A stretch of 64,000 nt of DNA from Corythucha ciliata (Eukaryota > Arthropoda > Insecta > Hemiptera > Tingidae): positions 54,615,189 to 54,679,188 of the forward strand of contig CM075938.1 of NCBI GenBank assembly GCA_038030265.1. The letters are read 5' to 3'. The translations under genes were made by a program, and so were the position numbers. Below are positions 21,882 to 30,828 of this stretch, piece by piece; the stretch's first letter is position 1, and the number at the start of each line of letters is the position of its first letter. The notes below the pieces were generated by a model. It was not told the DNA's origin, searched no databases, and worked only from the letters and a program-made list of their open reading frames with translations.

Positions 21882-22640
21882 CATTATATTGCTAAACCCT
21901 ACTGTTATACGTGTCCAGCCCGAGTTTCGTTGACCTTATCCCAGAATTTCTAAGGCTTTTCAAGTGCCAGAAGACAAAACTTGTGATTTCAGGCTCAAAA
22001 CTCGTGTCTTTTCGTACAAAATTGGCCATAACTCAGGAACTATTTGTGCTAGCGACTTCGCTCAGGTCCCATTGGATTCAGCACTAAAAAATGCATAAGT
22101 GCTGAGAGAATCACACACTGATCATAAACTGGGACCACCACTTGGATAGTTTGAAAATGAAAAAATAAAAACCTTTTTTTTTATACTAATTTGGCCAAAA
22201 CTCGAAAAGTATCGATCCTAGCGGGTTGGCTTTGGTCTCATTCGATTCAGCATTGAAAACTACATAAGGAATTATATGAACGCTGACCAAACCGGAAATT
22301 TCCTTCAAATTAAAAATTGTCGCGATTTTACCTGAAAAACCTGTGTTTTTTAGTACAAATTGCATCATAACTCGGACAATATTGGTGCTAGCGACCTGGC
22401 TGTGGTCTCATTCGACTCAGCGTGAACAAATACGTCGGAAACCACCTTAAATTCAAGTCAGACATAAAAACTCAAATTTAAGGAATTTTCCAAACTTTCC
22501 TCCACTCCGCAATCATGGTTCCCCCCCTCCCTCAACTCGGGACTCATCGGATCTCGTATTCTACTATAATAAGGGATTTTTGAGCCAAGTTTCAGAAGTG
22601 GACCTAGTTTTGCCCCCTAGAAATCATTTTTTGACTGTAC
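21724..22640 (-). repeat. Right terminal inverted repeat of the 7.3-kb transposon
   Basis: Reverse complement of the left arm, ending TTTTGACTGTAC followed by TA. The outermost 40 bases differ at several positions from the left end (ATGATTTCTAGGG versus ATTTTTTAAAAAG), whereas the next several hundred bases agree closely. Confidence 0.85.
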
Positions 22641-22642
22641 TA

Positions 22643-24244
22643 ATTAGGTGAGTTCTCCGCTTATTTTGGTAACACCAACAACGATAGTTCATTCCACCGA
22701 GGGGGACGACCAGAAAAAAGTTTTGAAGACTGTGGAAAAAGAAAGTCAAAAAAATAAAATTCGCGAGCTACGATCGTTGCACTCACAGGGTTTGATTAAT
22801 GCTGCATCAACGTCAGAACCTCAGTTCACCCGTTTTAGTAAAGATTTCGCGTTGTCACTTTTCACTCAAGCCAAATTGACCAAGTACCAATACGAGGTAA
22901 TCAGGAAGGCAACGAAAAGTATTGGATGCGTCCTAGCTACAAGAAAATCACCGAATCTAAAAAAGTGTGCTACCCTGAAAATCTACAGATCACCGAGACT
23001 TCGGCTCAGGTTCCCCTGCAAGACCTTCGAAACCACACAGCCAAGCTCAAAAACTGGAACGGACAGACATTGCAGCTTACTTCGAAGTGGGGGTTCGACG
23101 GAGCCTCTGGGCAGAGCGAATTCTCCCAGAGGTATTCGACTGAAGCAACGAGTTTCGACTCCCACTTATTCAAGACTTCCATGGTCCCTTTAAGAATAAC
23201 TTCAAGCGATCCTCATAACGAAATAATATGGGAAAATCCCCGTCCTTCATCCACGCGATATTGCAGACCAATACGTTTTCGATACGAAAAAGAGACTCTT
23301 GAATTGGCTCGTGAGGAGAAAGCATGTGTCGAAGCTGAATACAACGATTTGCGATTGACAGAAGTAGATTTCAGCGGCATAAAAATCTCGGTTCAACACC
23401 TCTTAATATTTTCAATGTTGGATGGGAAGGTAGCACAAGCTGTAACTGAGACTTCGTCATCTAGCAATTGCTTTATTTGTGGCAGTCGTCCGTCAGAAAT
23501 GAACGACCTAGCCAAAGTTCGACGGAAGCCAACGGATGAAGAAGCACTTAAATTAGGAATATCTCCTCTTCGCGCCCGAATAAAAACCATGGAATATATT
23601 TTGCATCTAGCTTACAATTTGAGTTTCGAAAAATGGCGATCGACAAAGACGACTAATGCAATGAAAGAGGCCGAGAAAAAACGCATCCAGGATGAATTCT
23701 TGGACAAATTGGGGATTCGAGTGGATTTTGTGAAACAAGGATACGGATCATCTAATACCGGAAATACTGCCCGGAGGTTTTTCGCCAACCCAGATTTAAC
23801 TTCAGAAGTCACAAAAATCGATAAACCCTTGATTGAGCGACTAGGTACCATCATAAATGTGATCAACAGCAACCACGACATTGATGCCGTTAAATTTGGG
23901 GTCTACGCGAAAGAAACCGCTGAGATAGCCATTCAACTTTACCCATGGTACTACATGCCCTCAACAGTACACAAATTGCTGGTTCACGGCTCAGAAATTA
24001 TTACAGCTGCACTGCTGCAGCTCTTCCCGTGGGAATGCTATCTGAAGAAGCGCAAGAAAGTCGCAACAAAGACTACAAAATCTTCAGATTGAATCACGCG
24101 AGGAAGCACTCTCGCACAGTTACAAACGAGGACATTTTTCATAAGATTCTGGAGACCTCAGACCCACTTATTACGAGTTTGAGGCCGGAACCCAAAAAGA
24201 AGCACTTGCCAGTGAGTGAGGACATACGGGAGTTGTTGCTTTGA
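22643..24244 (+). pseudogene. Broken transposase-like gene, 3' part
   Basis: The protein signal jumps between frames: GRPEKSFEDCGKR near 22.70 kb, KIRELRSLHSQG next, then SYKKITESKKVCYPENLQ from 22.93 kb (long frame to 24092), then GMLSEEAQESRNKDYKIF from about 24.03 kb to the stop at 24244. Three frame breaks make it inactive. Phrases such as NTARRFFANPDL, YPWYYMPSTVHKLLVHGSEI and SEEAQESRNKDY belong to a multi-copy arthropod family that I take to be a DNA-transposon protein; I cannot name its superfamily. It is older than the transposon that split it, given how decayed it is. Confidence 0.6.
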
Positions 24245-24758
24245 AAAAGGTTTTTTTATTTTATTGTGTTTCACTACCCAAATTTCATTTTATTTTGTGC
24301 ATAATTTTTGCAATAAGAAGCTGAATTTTATTTCTTTGGTTTTAAGTTATTTTTTTATTAGTGAGAAGATTTTTCTATTATTTCTGTAGCAAGAAGTTTT
24401 AAAGCGTTTTAGAAAGCATATAACGTGGGGGTTTCACCAATCTTTCTTTTAATTTCATATTTTTCTATTATTATTGAGTTTAGAGTTTTCGTGAATACGC
24501 GTATTCGCTCATGGCTCATTTCACGCTATAGATCGTATGAAATATGTTTGAAAATTTTTTAAACCAAGTTTTTGGTGGGGATTATCTATAAAACCTTAAA
24601 TTGTTAACACATAATTATAGACAAATCAATGATCATGTGCGGCAAAGACTGTTATCCAACGTTAAATTTCACGCTGAACAAAAAACTTCCTATCAACAAG
24701 TGGCCTCAAACGCTTCGTTTCCGACTTATTTAGTTTTTTCCCATTTTTGCAACAATTG
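24245..24758. other. AT-rich 3' flank of the broken transposase
   Basis: No ORF or repeat with a partner was recognised apart from T-rich runs. GAATACGCGTATTC at 24491-24504 is a perfect 14-bp palindrome. The terminus of the old transposon should lie here but is not obvious. Confidence 0.4.
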
Positions 24759-25608
24759 CCCCCCGGGCATCAGTCGGCTGAGGCAATTATTTATTTTTAA
24801 CGTGAATGTTGAAGAACCGAGCACAGTTGATGGGATAAATAGAATCCTTTTGCAGCACCACCGGTACAAAACACTCCACATCTATTCTACTGCCCAGTGC
24901 CCATAGTTGCCATGAGCTCCATGAAAGAAATCGTGTCTTCAGGTCTACCAAGAGGCACCAAAACCGCACAAAATGGTCCATTGCAGACCAGGGCACCCCC
25001 CAAGAGCTATCTATAACAGTATAACGACTGCCAGTTGGTGGGAGGAGGCGTAAAAACTACAATGAAGTTGACCGAAAGCTGAGTCTTGGCGATGCCATGG
25101 CTCGCTTTGGAGGCAAAACAGTCTAAGAACTGGCCAGAGCGTGCCATGGGCTGTGGGTTGCATCCCACAACCGGCCAGTGTTCCACGCAAACACGCTCCG
25201 ACCCTCCACACGACAAGTGTAAGCTGTGGAAGAAAAACCTCACGGAATTGAGGTCTTTTGATTAACCGCAGGAGGAAAAATTGTTTTTATGGAGAGCCTA
25301 ATCCGTAAAATAGTTTTTTATTGAGCCAAATAACCCGCAAAATTGATATTTTGAGTGTGCCAAGATCCGCGAATTCTGATGTTTGAAGATACTTACCCTC
25401 AAGATTGGTTTTTTGAACGACTAAAGCCCTTGAGATTGGTTTATTGAAGCGCGAAACCTGTGAAGTTGGTTCTACTCAGAGTCGATCCTCGAAATTATGG
25501 GTTTCAGGAGTTAAACCCGTGAAAGTGGTTTTTTGAAAAGCCGGACCCTCAAAGTTTGTGTTTTTTATGTAAGCCAAGCTCATGACTTTTTTTTTCTACA
25601 GAGCCAAA

Positions 25609-25622
25609 TCCTCAAGATTGTT
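25609..25622 (+). repeat. LINE target-site duplication, left copy
   Basis: TCCTCAAGATTGTT occurs here and again at 29655-29668; arm A has it only once (reverse complement near 10430-10443). Confidence 0.9.
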
Positions 25623-26081
25623 CAGCCTGAGAAACCTCGCCCGATCTTGCTGCGAGTTGTATCTTTTCGAACCAAGTTACAAATTCTGAACAACTCTTAC
25701 AAACTTCGTGGGTCCTCCGTTCGAATAAGCGAGGACTTTCCTAAGGAAGTTCGTCAGATCAGAAAGGAATTGTATCCAAAAATGATGGAAGCGAGGCGTC
25801 AAGGGAAGTTCGCGATACTTCGCTTTGACAAGCTAATAATTCGGGAGAGAGTCCAAGTCGACGAAGATTCGAGGAAGAAGAGGGGTTTGTCGGAGTCTCC
25901 GCGGGCTCAGGTACCGGCAGTAATGCAAGAGGAAAAAAAAAGCAAACTGGCCGCGGCAGAAGAAGCCCCAGCGAAGGAAAAACTGAGCGTCTTTTCCTAC
26001 CAGCCACGCGGTGCCAAAGGTGCGGCGGGACAAGGGTCGCAGCTGACGCCGCCGGCGTCATCCATCTCTAAAAAGCAATAG
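25623..26081 (+). CDS. LINE ORF1, C-terminal fragment
   Basis: About 152 codons starting at the element's truncated 5' end and ending with UAG at 26079-26081. The segment RPILLRVVSFRTKLQIL through SEDFPKEVRQIRKELYP to ARRQGKFAILRFDKLII resembles the C-terminal RNA-binding domain of L1-type ORF1 proteins, which coat element RNA as chaperones. After it comes a charged, Ala-rich linker. The stop is followed without frame change by ORF2. The upstream part, including any coiled coil, is missing because of 5' truncation. Confidence 0.75.
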   Translation, partial: QPEKPRPILLRVVSFRTKLQILNNSYKLRGSSVRISEDFPKEVRQIRKELYPKMMEARRQGKFAILRFDKLIIRERVQVDEDSRKKRGLSESPRAQVPAVMQEEKKSKLAAAEEAPAKEKLSVFSYQPRGAKGAAGQGSQLTPPASSISKKQ

Positions 26082-29000
26082 CAACCAGCAGTTTCAGGAC
26101 CTTCTTCTGTAAATAGTTTGTACAGTAAGATTAATCTTGTTTTTTGGAATATTGAGGGGTTTTCCCGGAACTGTTTTAATTTTGATGTAGACACAGTTAA
26201 TTTAATAAGGGGAAACGATATAGTCTGTTTTTCTGAAACTTTTATTGATAGTGAAACTTTAACTACCCCACATTGGATGGAGGACTATTCATATTTCATT
26301 TCGCCCGCAACAAGATTGCACACAAGAGGTAGGCCCAGCGGGGGTTTGATAACATTTGTTAGAAATTACCTATTTGAAAGTACTCAATTAATTTACAGGG
26401 ATTGCCAAAATTTATTCATTAAAATTAACCTCAGAGGCGAGTTTTTCATTGTTGGAAATATTTACTGGAGACCGCAGGTAGAAGATGAGACTTGTCTTGA
26501 CAATTTGGAAAAAGCAATGTTGTCTATTAATAACAATGGAAATTGTGGTAACGTTATTATCGGTGGGGACTGGAATGCTAGGATTGGAAATTTGAATCAG
26601 TTCAGCGAAGGGTTCCTTTTTGGTAGTACTGTAGACGATCGAAGAGAATCGTTGGACTCCGTCTGTAATGCTAGAGGCCGTAAATTAGTTAAGGCAATGG
26701 AAAGTAATGGGTTCATAGTGTTAAATGGCAGAAGCCCCGATGATTCACCGGGTCAGTTCACGGATATTACTTATCGTGGTACTAGTACTGTAGATTTAGT
26801 GTGGGTCACTCTTGACTTAATTCAGTCAATCAGTATTTTTAAAGTAAACCCAGTGCCAGAGTATTCAAGCCACTTGCCTCTGAGCCTAAGTTTCGACTAT
26901 TCGAGCCAGACTGTACATGTTACCCCAGAGATTCGTAATCATGCCCGAGCAGCAAAAGATATAATTTGTATCAACGACCAAACTGTACAAAATTATCAAT
27001 CTCTTTTGAGAAAATCCCAGGCTATTTATTTTAACTCGGACAATGCGAATGAGCTTAACGAAAACTTGGTTAGCTGCTTAAAATCATGTGCTATTGAGTC
27101 GGGCCTTCTAAAGATTAAGAAATGTTCTGGAGTGAAGAATTTCAATTCCAAACCATGGTTCAATCAACACTGCCTGTCCGCTAAAAAATTAGTGCGAGAA
27201 AAGTATAAAGCCCTGAGGAAGAATAACTATTCGGAGGAGTGTTACGGGGCATTGGTGGATAGCAGAAAAAATTACAAATTAACGATTAAACGGGAGAAGC
27301 AGAATTATTTATTAAGCAATCTGAACGAACTTTCCAACTCTCGGGACTCAAAAACGTTTTGGGCTATTATTAACAAATTTAGGTTTAAGAATCGAGTTGA
27401 TGATGTCATTCCGTTAAGTGACTTTGCTAGCAATTACCTACAATTTTATCCCAGTAGAATATCTTGTGACTCGTATTTCATCGGTAATTATAACTCTATT
27501 TTAGATCAGGATATCACTTTGGACGAGCTTCTGACAGTAATTAAAAATTGTAAATTAGGAAAAGCTGCAGGCTCCGATGGCTTAAAAAATGAATTGTATA
27601 AAATTATGCCGGCATCGTGGGAGCATTATGTCCTAAACCTTTTCAACTCAGTTCTTTCTACGGCATTTATTCCTGATAAATGGGCCGAGATTTTTTCATT
27701 TCATTTATTTAAGAAGGGGGACCGGAGTGATCCGAACTGTTATCGAAGCATTGCCCTTATTAATTGTATTTTAAAAATATTTACGTCTGTATTGGCTAAA
27801 CGAATTTTGGCCTGGGCTGACCAGGCGAAATTGTTACCTGAAGAGCAAAATGGTTTTAGACCGGGAAGAGGCTGTTTTGATAATTTGTTTGTTTTAAATG
27901 CAGCAGTGGGTATGAGTGTTAGGCTAAAGAAGCGAACCGTTTATGCGGCATTCGTAGACTTTCGCCGAGCATTTGATCTGGTTAATCATTCCAAATTGTG
28001 GGCCAAGCTTTATACTTTGGGTCTCTCTGCAAAAATAATTAATGTCTTAAAGGAACTTTATGACAAGGCTAAGTTAATCCTGGAAGACGCGCATAACAAA
28101 TTCACTATAGATATCACCATGGGAGTGTTGCAAGGAGACTCCCTCAGTCCGCTGCTGTTTGCCCTATTCATACACGATTTACTTAGTTTTTTAGAGTCGA
28201 ATTCCTGCCACGGTGTCGATGTAGGGGGTAGTAAAGATTTAACTGGGTTACTTTATGCCGATGACTTAGTAATTTTAGACTACGGATGTGTTGGTATGAA
28301 TAAAAAACTGTCGTTATTATCTAAGTACTGCGAGCTAAACTCACTGGAAGTTAACATTGACAAGACGAAAGTTTTACCTTTTAAGAGGGGAGGGAAAGTG
28401 GCAGAAGGGGTTAATTTTTATTATAACGAAGTAAGGTTAGATATATGCTCTAGCTTTAATTATCTTGGGGTTACTTTTTCGAGATCAGGGGTTTTTTCGT
28501 TGGCAGTGGAGGACTTTCTCAGGAAAGCGCAACTGGCGTCAGCGAAATCCCGTGATATTTTAGTCAAGTGCAAAGCCGATACGTGGGACACTAGAGTTAA
28601 GTTATTTCATTCACTTGTATATTCCACTTTGCTGTATAATGCAGAGGTTTGGGCTCCATTGTATTTAAACAAACTGGAAAAGATTTCGCAAACCTTTTTT
28701 AAGTCCGTTTTTCATTGGTCTCGTCAGACTCCATGTTACATGGTAAGATTGGAAACTGGTATTTGCCACATAGCTGTCGAAATTATTAAGAGGACGGTTA
28801 AAGTTTGGGTCAAAATTCACAAAATGGCCCCTGACCGCCTGCCAAACATTTGTTTAAGAAGGTTAGAAGCTCTTGATAGAGGACAAATTAATGAGACGAA
28901 ATTCAATTGGTTTTCACAGTTAAAGTTGTTAGTAAGTGAGGTGGGCGTAGCGGACCTCAAATTTGTGGACGACCATGACGTTATGAGAGAATTAGTCCAA

Positions 29001-29471
29001 CGCATCGGTCGGGAGGCACTTACATATTACTCGAACCGTGACGTTGTTTCGGCCAACAAATCGAAATTTAATCCACTTTATTGTCACATAAATGTGTTAA
29101 TAACAGGCCAGGAATATTTGACGGAGTATAGAGTAAAAATCTGTAAACAAAGGGTGGTAAGCCAGTTACGACTGGGCCGACCAAATTGTTGTAGAATTTA
29201 TTTCGATCAGAAGACTTTTATTTTTGATAGCGAAAAAATGTGCCAGCTATGTAACAAATTCGAAGAAGATGATTTGTACCATTTTTTATTACGGTGTCCT
29301 ATTTTTAATTTTTGTAGAAGCAAATATATTTCTGAGTACATTGCGTCTGATAGTTCCGTAGATAATATTACGAATCTGCTAACAATTAAGTCGAAAAAAC
29401 ACCTCAATGACTTATACTACTACGTTTCTGCCGCTCTGCGGTTCAAAGATTTTATTGAGTCTAACCAATAA
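26082..29471 (+). CDS. LINE ORF2: endonuclease and reverse transcriptase
   Basis: One open frame of about 1,130 codons in the same frame as ORF1. Numbering starts at the TTG at 26118. Endonuclease: FWNIEG (N11), CFSETF (E40), NIYWRP, IIGGDWNAR, STVDLVW and SSHLPL, the full APE-type set. Reverse transcriptase: FKKGDRSDPNCYRSIAL, NGFRPGRGC, VDFRRAFDLVNH, GVLQGDSLSPLLF, LLYADDLVIL (YADD at about 713-716) and NYLGVTFS. The C-terminus has CQLCNKFEEDDLYHFLLRCP (about 1041-1060), a CCHC knuckle. The first in-frame ATG is codon 54 (26277), after two catalytic endonuclease residues, so a normal AUG start would inactivate the enzyme. The reading suggests translation through the upstream UAG. Confidence 0.93.
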   Translation, partial: QPAVSGPSSVNSLYSKINLVFWNIEGFSRNCFNFDVDTVNLIRGNDIVCFSETFIDSETLTTPHWMEDYSYFISPATRLHTRGRPSGGLITFVRNYLFESTQLIYRDCQNLFIKINLRGEFFIVGNIYWRPQVEDETCLDNLEKAMLSINNNGNCGNVIIGGDWNARIGNLNQFSEGFLFGSTVDDRRESLDSVCNARGRKLVKAMESNGFIVLNGRSPDDSPGQFTDITYRGTSTVDLVWVTLDLIQSISIFKVNPVPEYSSHLPLSLSFDYSSQTVHVTPEIRNHARAAKDIICINDQTVQNYQSLLRKSQAIYFNSDNANELNENLVSCLKSCAIESGLLKIKKCSGVKNFNSKPWFNQHCLSAKKLVREKYKALRKNNYSEECYGALVDSRKNYKLTIKREKQNYLLSNLNELSNSRDSKTFWAIINKFRFKNRVDDVIPLSDFASNYLQFYPSRISCDSYFIGNYNSILDQDITLDELLTVIKNCKLGKAAGSDGLKNELYKIMPASWEHYVLNLFNSVLSTAFIPDKWAEIFSFHLFKKGDRSDPNCYRSIALINCILKIFTSVLAKRILAWADQAKLLPEEQNGFRPGRGCFDNLFVLNAAVGMSVRLKKRTVYAAFVDFRRAFDLVNHSKLWAKLYTLGLSAKIINVLKELYDKAKLILEDAHNKFTIDITMGVLQGDSLSPLLFALFIHDLLSFLESNSCHGVDVGGSKDLTGLLYADDLVILDYGCVGMNKKLSLLSKYCELNSLEVNIDKTKVLPFKRGGKVAEGVNFYYNEVRLDICSSFNYLGVTFSRSGVFSLAVEDFLRKAQLASAKSRDILVKCKADTWDTRVKLFHSLVYSTLLYNAEVWAPLYLNKLEKISQTFFKSVFHWSRQTPCYMVRLETGICHIAVEIIKRTVKVWVKIHKMAPDRLPNICLRRLEALDRGQINETKFNWFSQLKLLVSEVGVADLKFVDDHDVMRELVQRIGREALTYYSNRDVVSANKSKFNPLYCHINVLITGQEYLTEYRVKICKQRVVSQLRLGRPNCCRIYFDQKTFIFDSEKMCQLCNKFEEDDLYHFLLRCPIFNFCRSKYISEYIASDSSVDNITNLLTIKSKKHLNDLYYYVSAALRFKDFIESNQ

Positions 29472-29654
29472 ATTGTGTTTTAGTATGTTAGTTGTATGTT
29501 TTGATTTTTCGTTATACGAACCCTGTAATTATTAGTTTTCTAAGTTCTTAGTTTTCTGTAACTTTTAGTTAAATATGAGCGCGAACTCATTTGTATAGGC
29601 GACAGCCTCAAAACAAATAAACCATCTATTCTATTCTATTCTATTCTATTCTAT

Positions 29655-29668
29655 TCCTCAAGATTGTT
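29655..29668 (+). repeat. LINE target-site duplication, right copy
   Basis: Direct repeat of 25609-25622, directly after the TCTAT tail. The last bases of the tail and the first bases of the duplication overlap, leaving 12-14 bp as the true length. Confidence 0.9.
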
Positions 29669-30502
29669 TTTTTCAACTATTAAACCCCACGAAATCGTGA
29701 AGACCCGTTCTCTCCTCCCATTCCTCCGTTGGTTCTCTCCGTAACACCCCCCCCCCCATCTTTGATCGTACCTACATCATATTGACTTAATTACTGCAAA
29801 TCTAGCTCACAGGGACTATGAAACTGCTGATTTTTGCCTTAGAAACATTCCCACGCCAAGAATCTGTCAATCTGACACCTTGGCCTGTTTATTCCGAAAA
29901 TAGGTAGTTAAACAGGGCATGGTCCTTCCCTGGTAAATCGAATGCGATGTTTGGGAGAAAATTCTCCCGAGAACCCTGAAAGTTTCCCCTACCCTAAGCC
30001 CTGGATGATTTCCGATTGAGGCGAGTAGCGCGATACTCGCATATTATGATAGTGGAATGCGCACTTCTACCAAAATATCAAAAACTGTCGCTCCGGCAGC
30101 TGGCTGTCGGCAAGGGTCCATTTCACTACTGCCGAATTTCGGCATGTTTAGCTGTTATTCGACGAAATTAGTGCACTTAAGCGGCCCATACACGTACAAT
30201 GCGCAATAATAGGGGTTGTACAATAAAATTGAACGTTTGTGGGTTGTATTGATGGGTTGCACAATAATGAACAACCTATTTTTTTATCCCTAAACATCTG
30301 GAAACGAAATATTGTACACATTTATTGCGCAATATTTATTGTACGTCTATGGACCCGTTTAATGACTCTACTTGTTGATACCAATGTCCGGCTAAATAAT
30401 TGGAAATTAACTGAAAACTTCGAAATTCGCAGTAGAGAAATGCACTCTATCCGACAGCTAGCTGCGGGAGCGACATTTTTTGGACTTTGATAGGCGTACA
30501 CA

Positions 30503-30665
30503 CAGGGCTGGGCAGTAATTGAATTACATGTAACTGAATTACGTAATTCAATTACAATTAGTAATTGGTAATTTGTAATTGATAACAACACGCCATTGTA
30601 ATTGGTAATTTGTAATTAAAAGCACTTTTTCGACGTAATTTGTAATTAACAATTACCAATTACAT
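30503..30665. repeat. GTAATT-rich simple repeat with CAGGGCTGGGCAG end
   Basis: After CAGGGCTGGGCAGTAATTG the sequence is a chain of GTAATTGAATTAC-like palindromic words. A shorter block of the same words is at 33195-33290. The start resembles a hAT-type terminus; a matching end was not found. Confidence 0.5.
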
Positions 30666-30828
30666 TTCCATCTTCAGAGTCAATATCACTTCGAAAACTC
30701 AGCGGGTACTATTTCGCGCCTTACTTGGAGCTTTTGGAGGAGATTTTGCATGAAATACTCTGAAAAAAAGGTTGCCAATTTGAAATTTGAGAAATTCAGA
30801 AACGGTACAAAAGTTTCGAACCCCAAAC

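Larger units (their letters stand above)
15351..22640 (+). mobile_element. 7,290-bp DNA transposon with ~0.92-kb terminal inverted repeats
   Basis: Termini GTACAGTCAAAAAAT and its reverse complement begin long inverted repeats (15351 to about 16277; about 21724 to 22640) that stay close to identical, including a short open frame present in both arms. TA flanks both ends, consistent with a TA target duplication. The interior carries a MITE, a SINE head, one large ORF and a polyadenylation signal. It sits inside an older broken transposase gene. I do not recognise a named superfamily from the termini. Arm similarity and a nearly intact ORF suggest a recent insertion. Confidence 0.85.
25623..29654 (+). 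mobile_element. Non-LTR retrotransposon (LINE), 5'-truncated in ORF1
   Basis: Four kb with a truncated ORF1, a complete ORF2 (endonuclease, reverse transcriptase, terminal zinc motif), a short 3' region with AATAAA at 29616-29621, and a (TCTAT)n tail at about 29627-29655. A 14-bp duplication flanks it, and the inverted arm A supplies the empty site. The apurinic-type endonuclease and tail type place it among APE-class LINEs; I do not assign a clade. The intact ORF2 suggests recent insertion. Confidence 0.93.
24759..30502 (-). repeat. 1.67-kb inverted repeat, arm B (split by a LINE)
   Basis: Reverse-oriented partner of 9616-11294. Outer pieces 24759-25622 and 29655-30502 join perfectly in arm A, where no LINE is present. 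The nested MITE (30180-30360) is shared with arm A, so it was already in place before the duplication. Confidence 0.85.

Noticed and set aside
9616..30502. Arms A and B as terminal inverted repeats of one giant transposon
   Set aside because: Two exons and the promoter of a host gene lie between them, and arm A is inside that gene's intron; independent copies of a dispersed element fit better.
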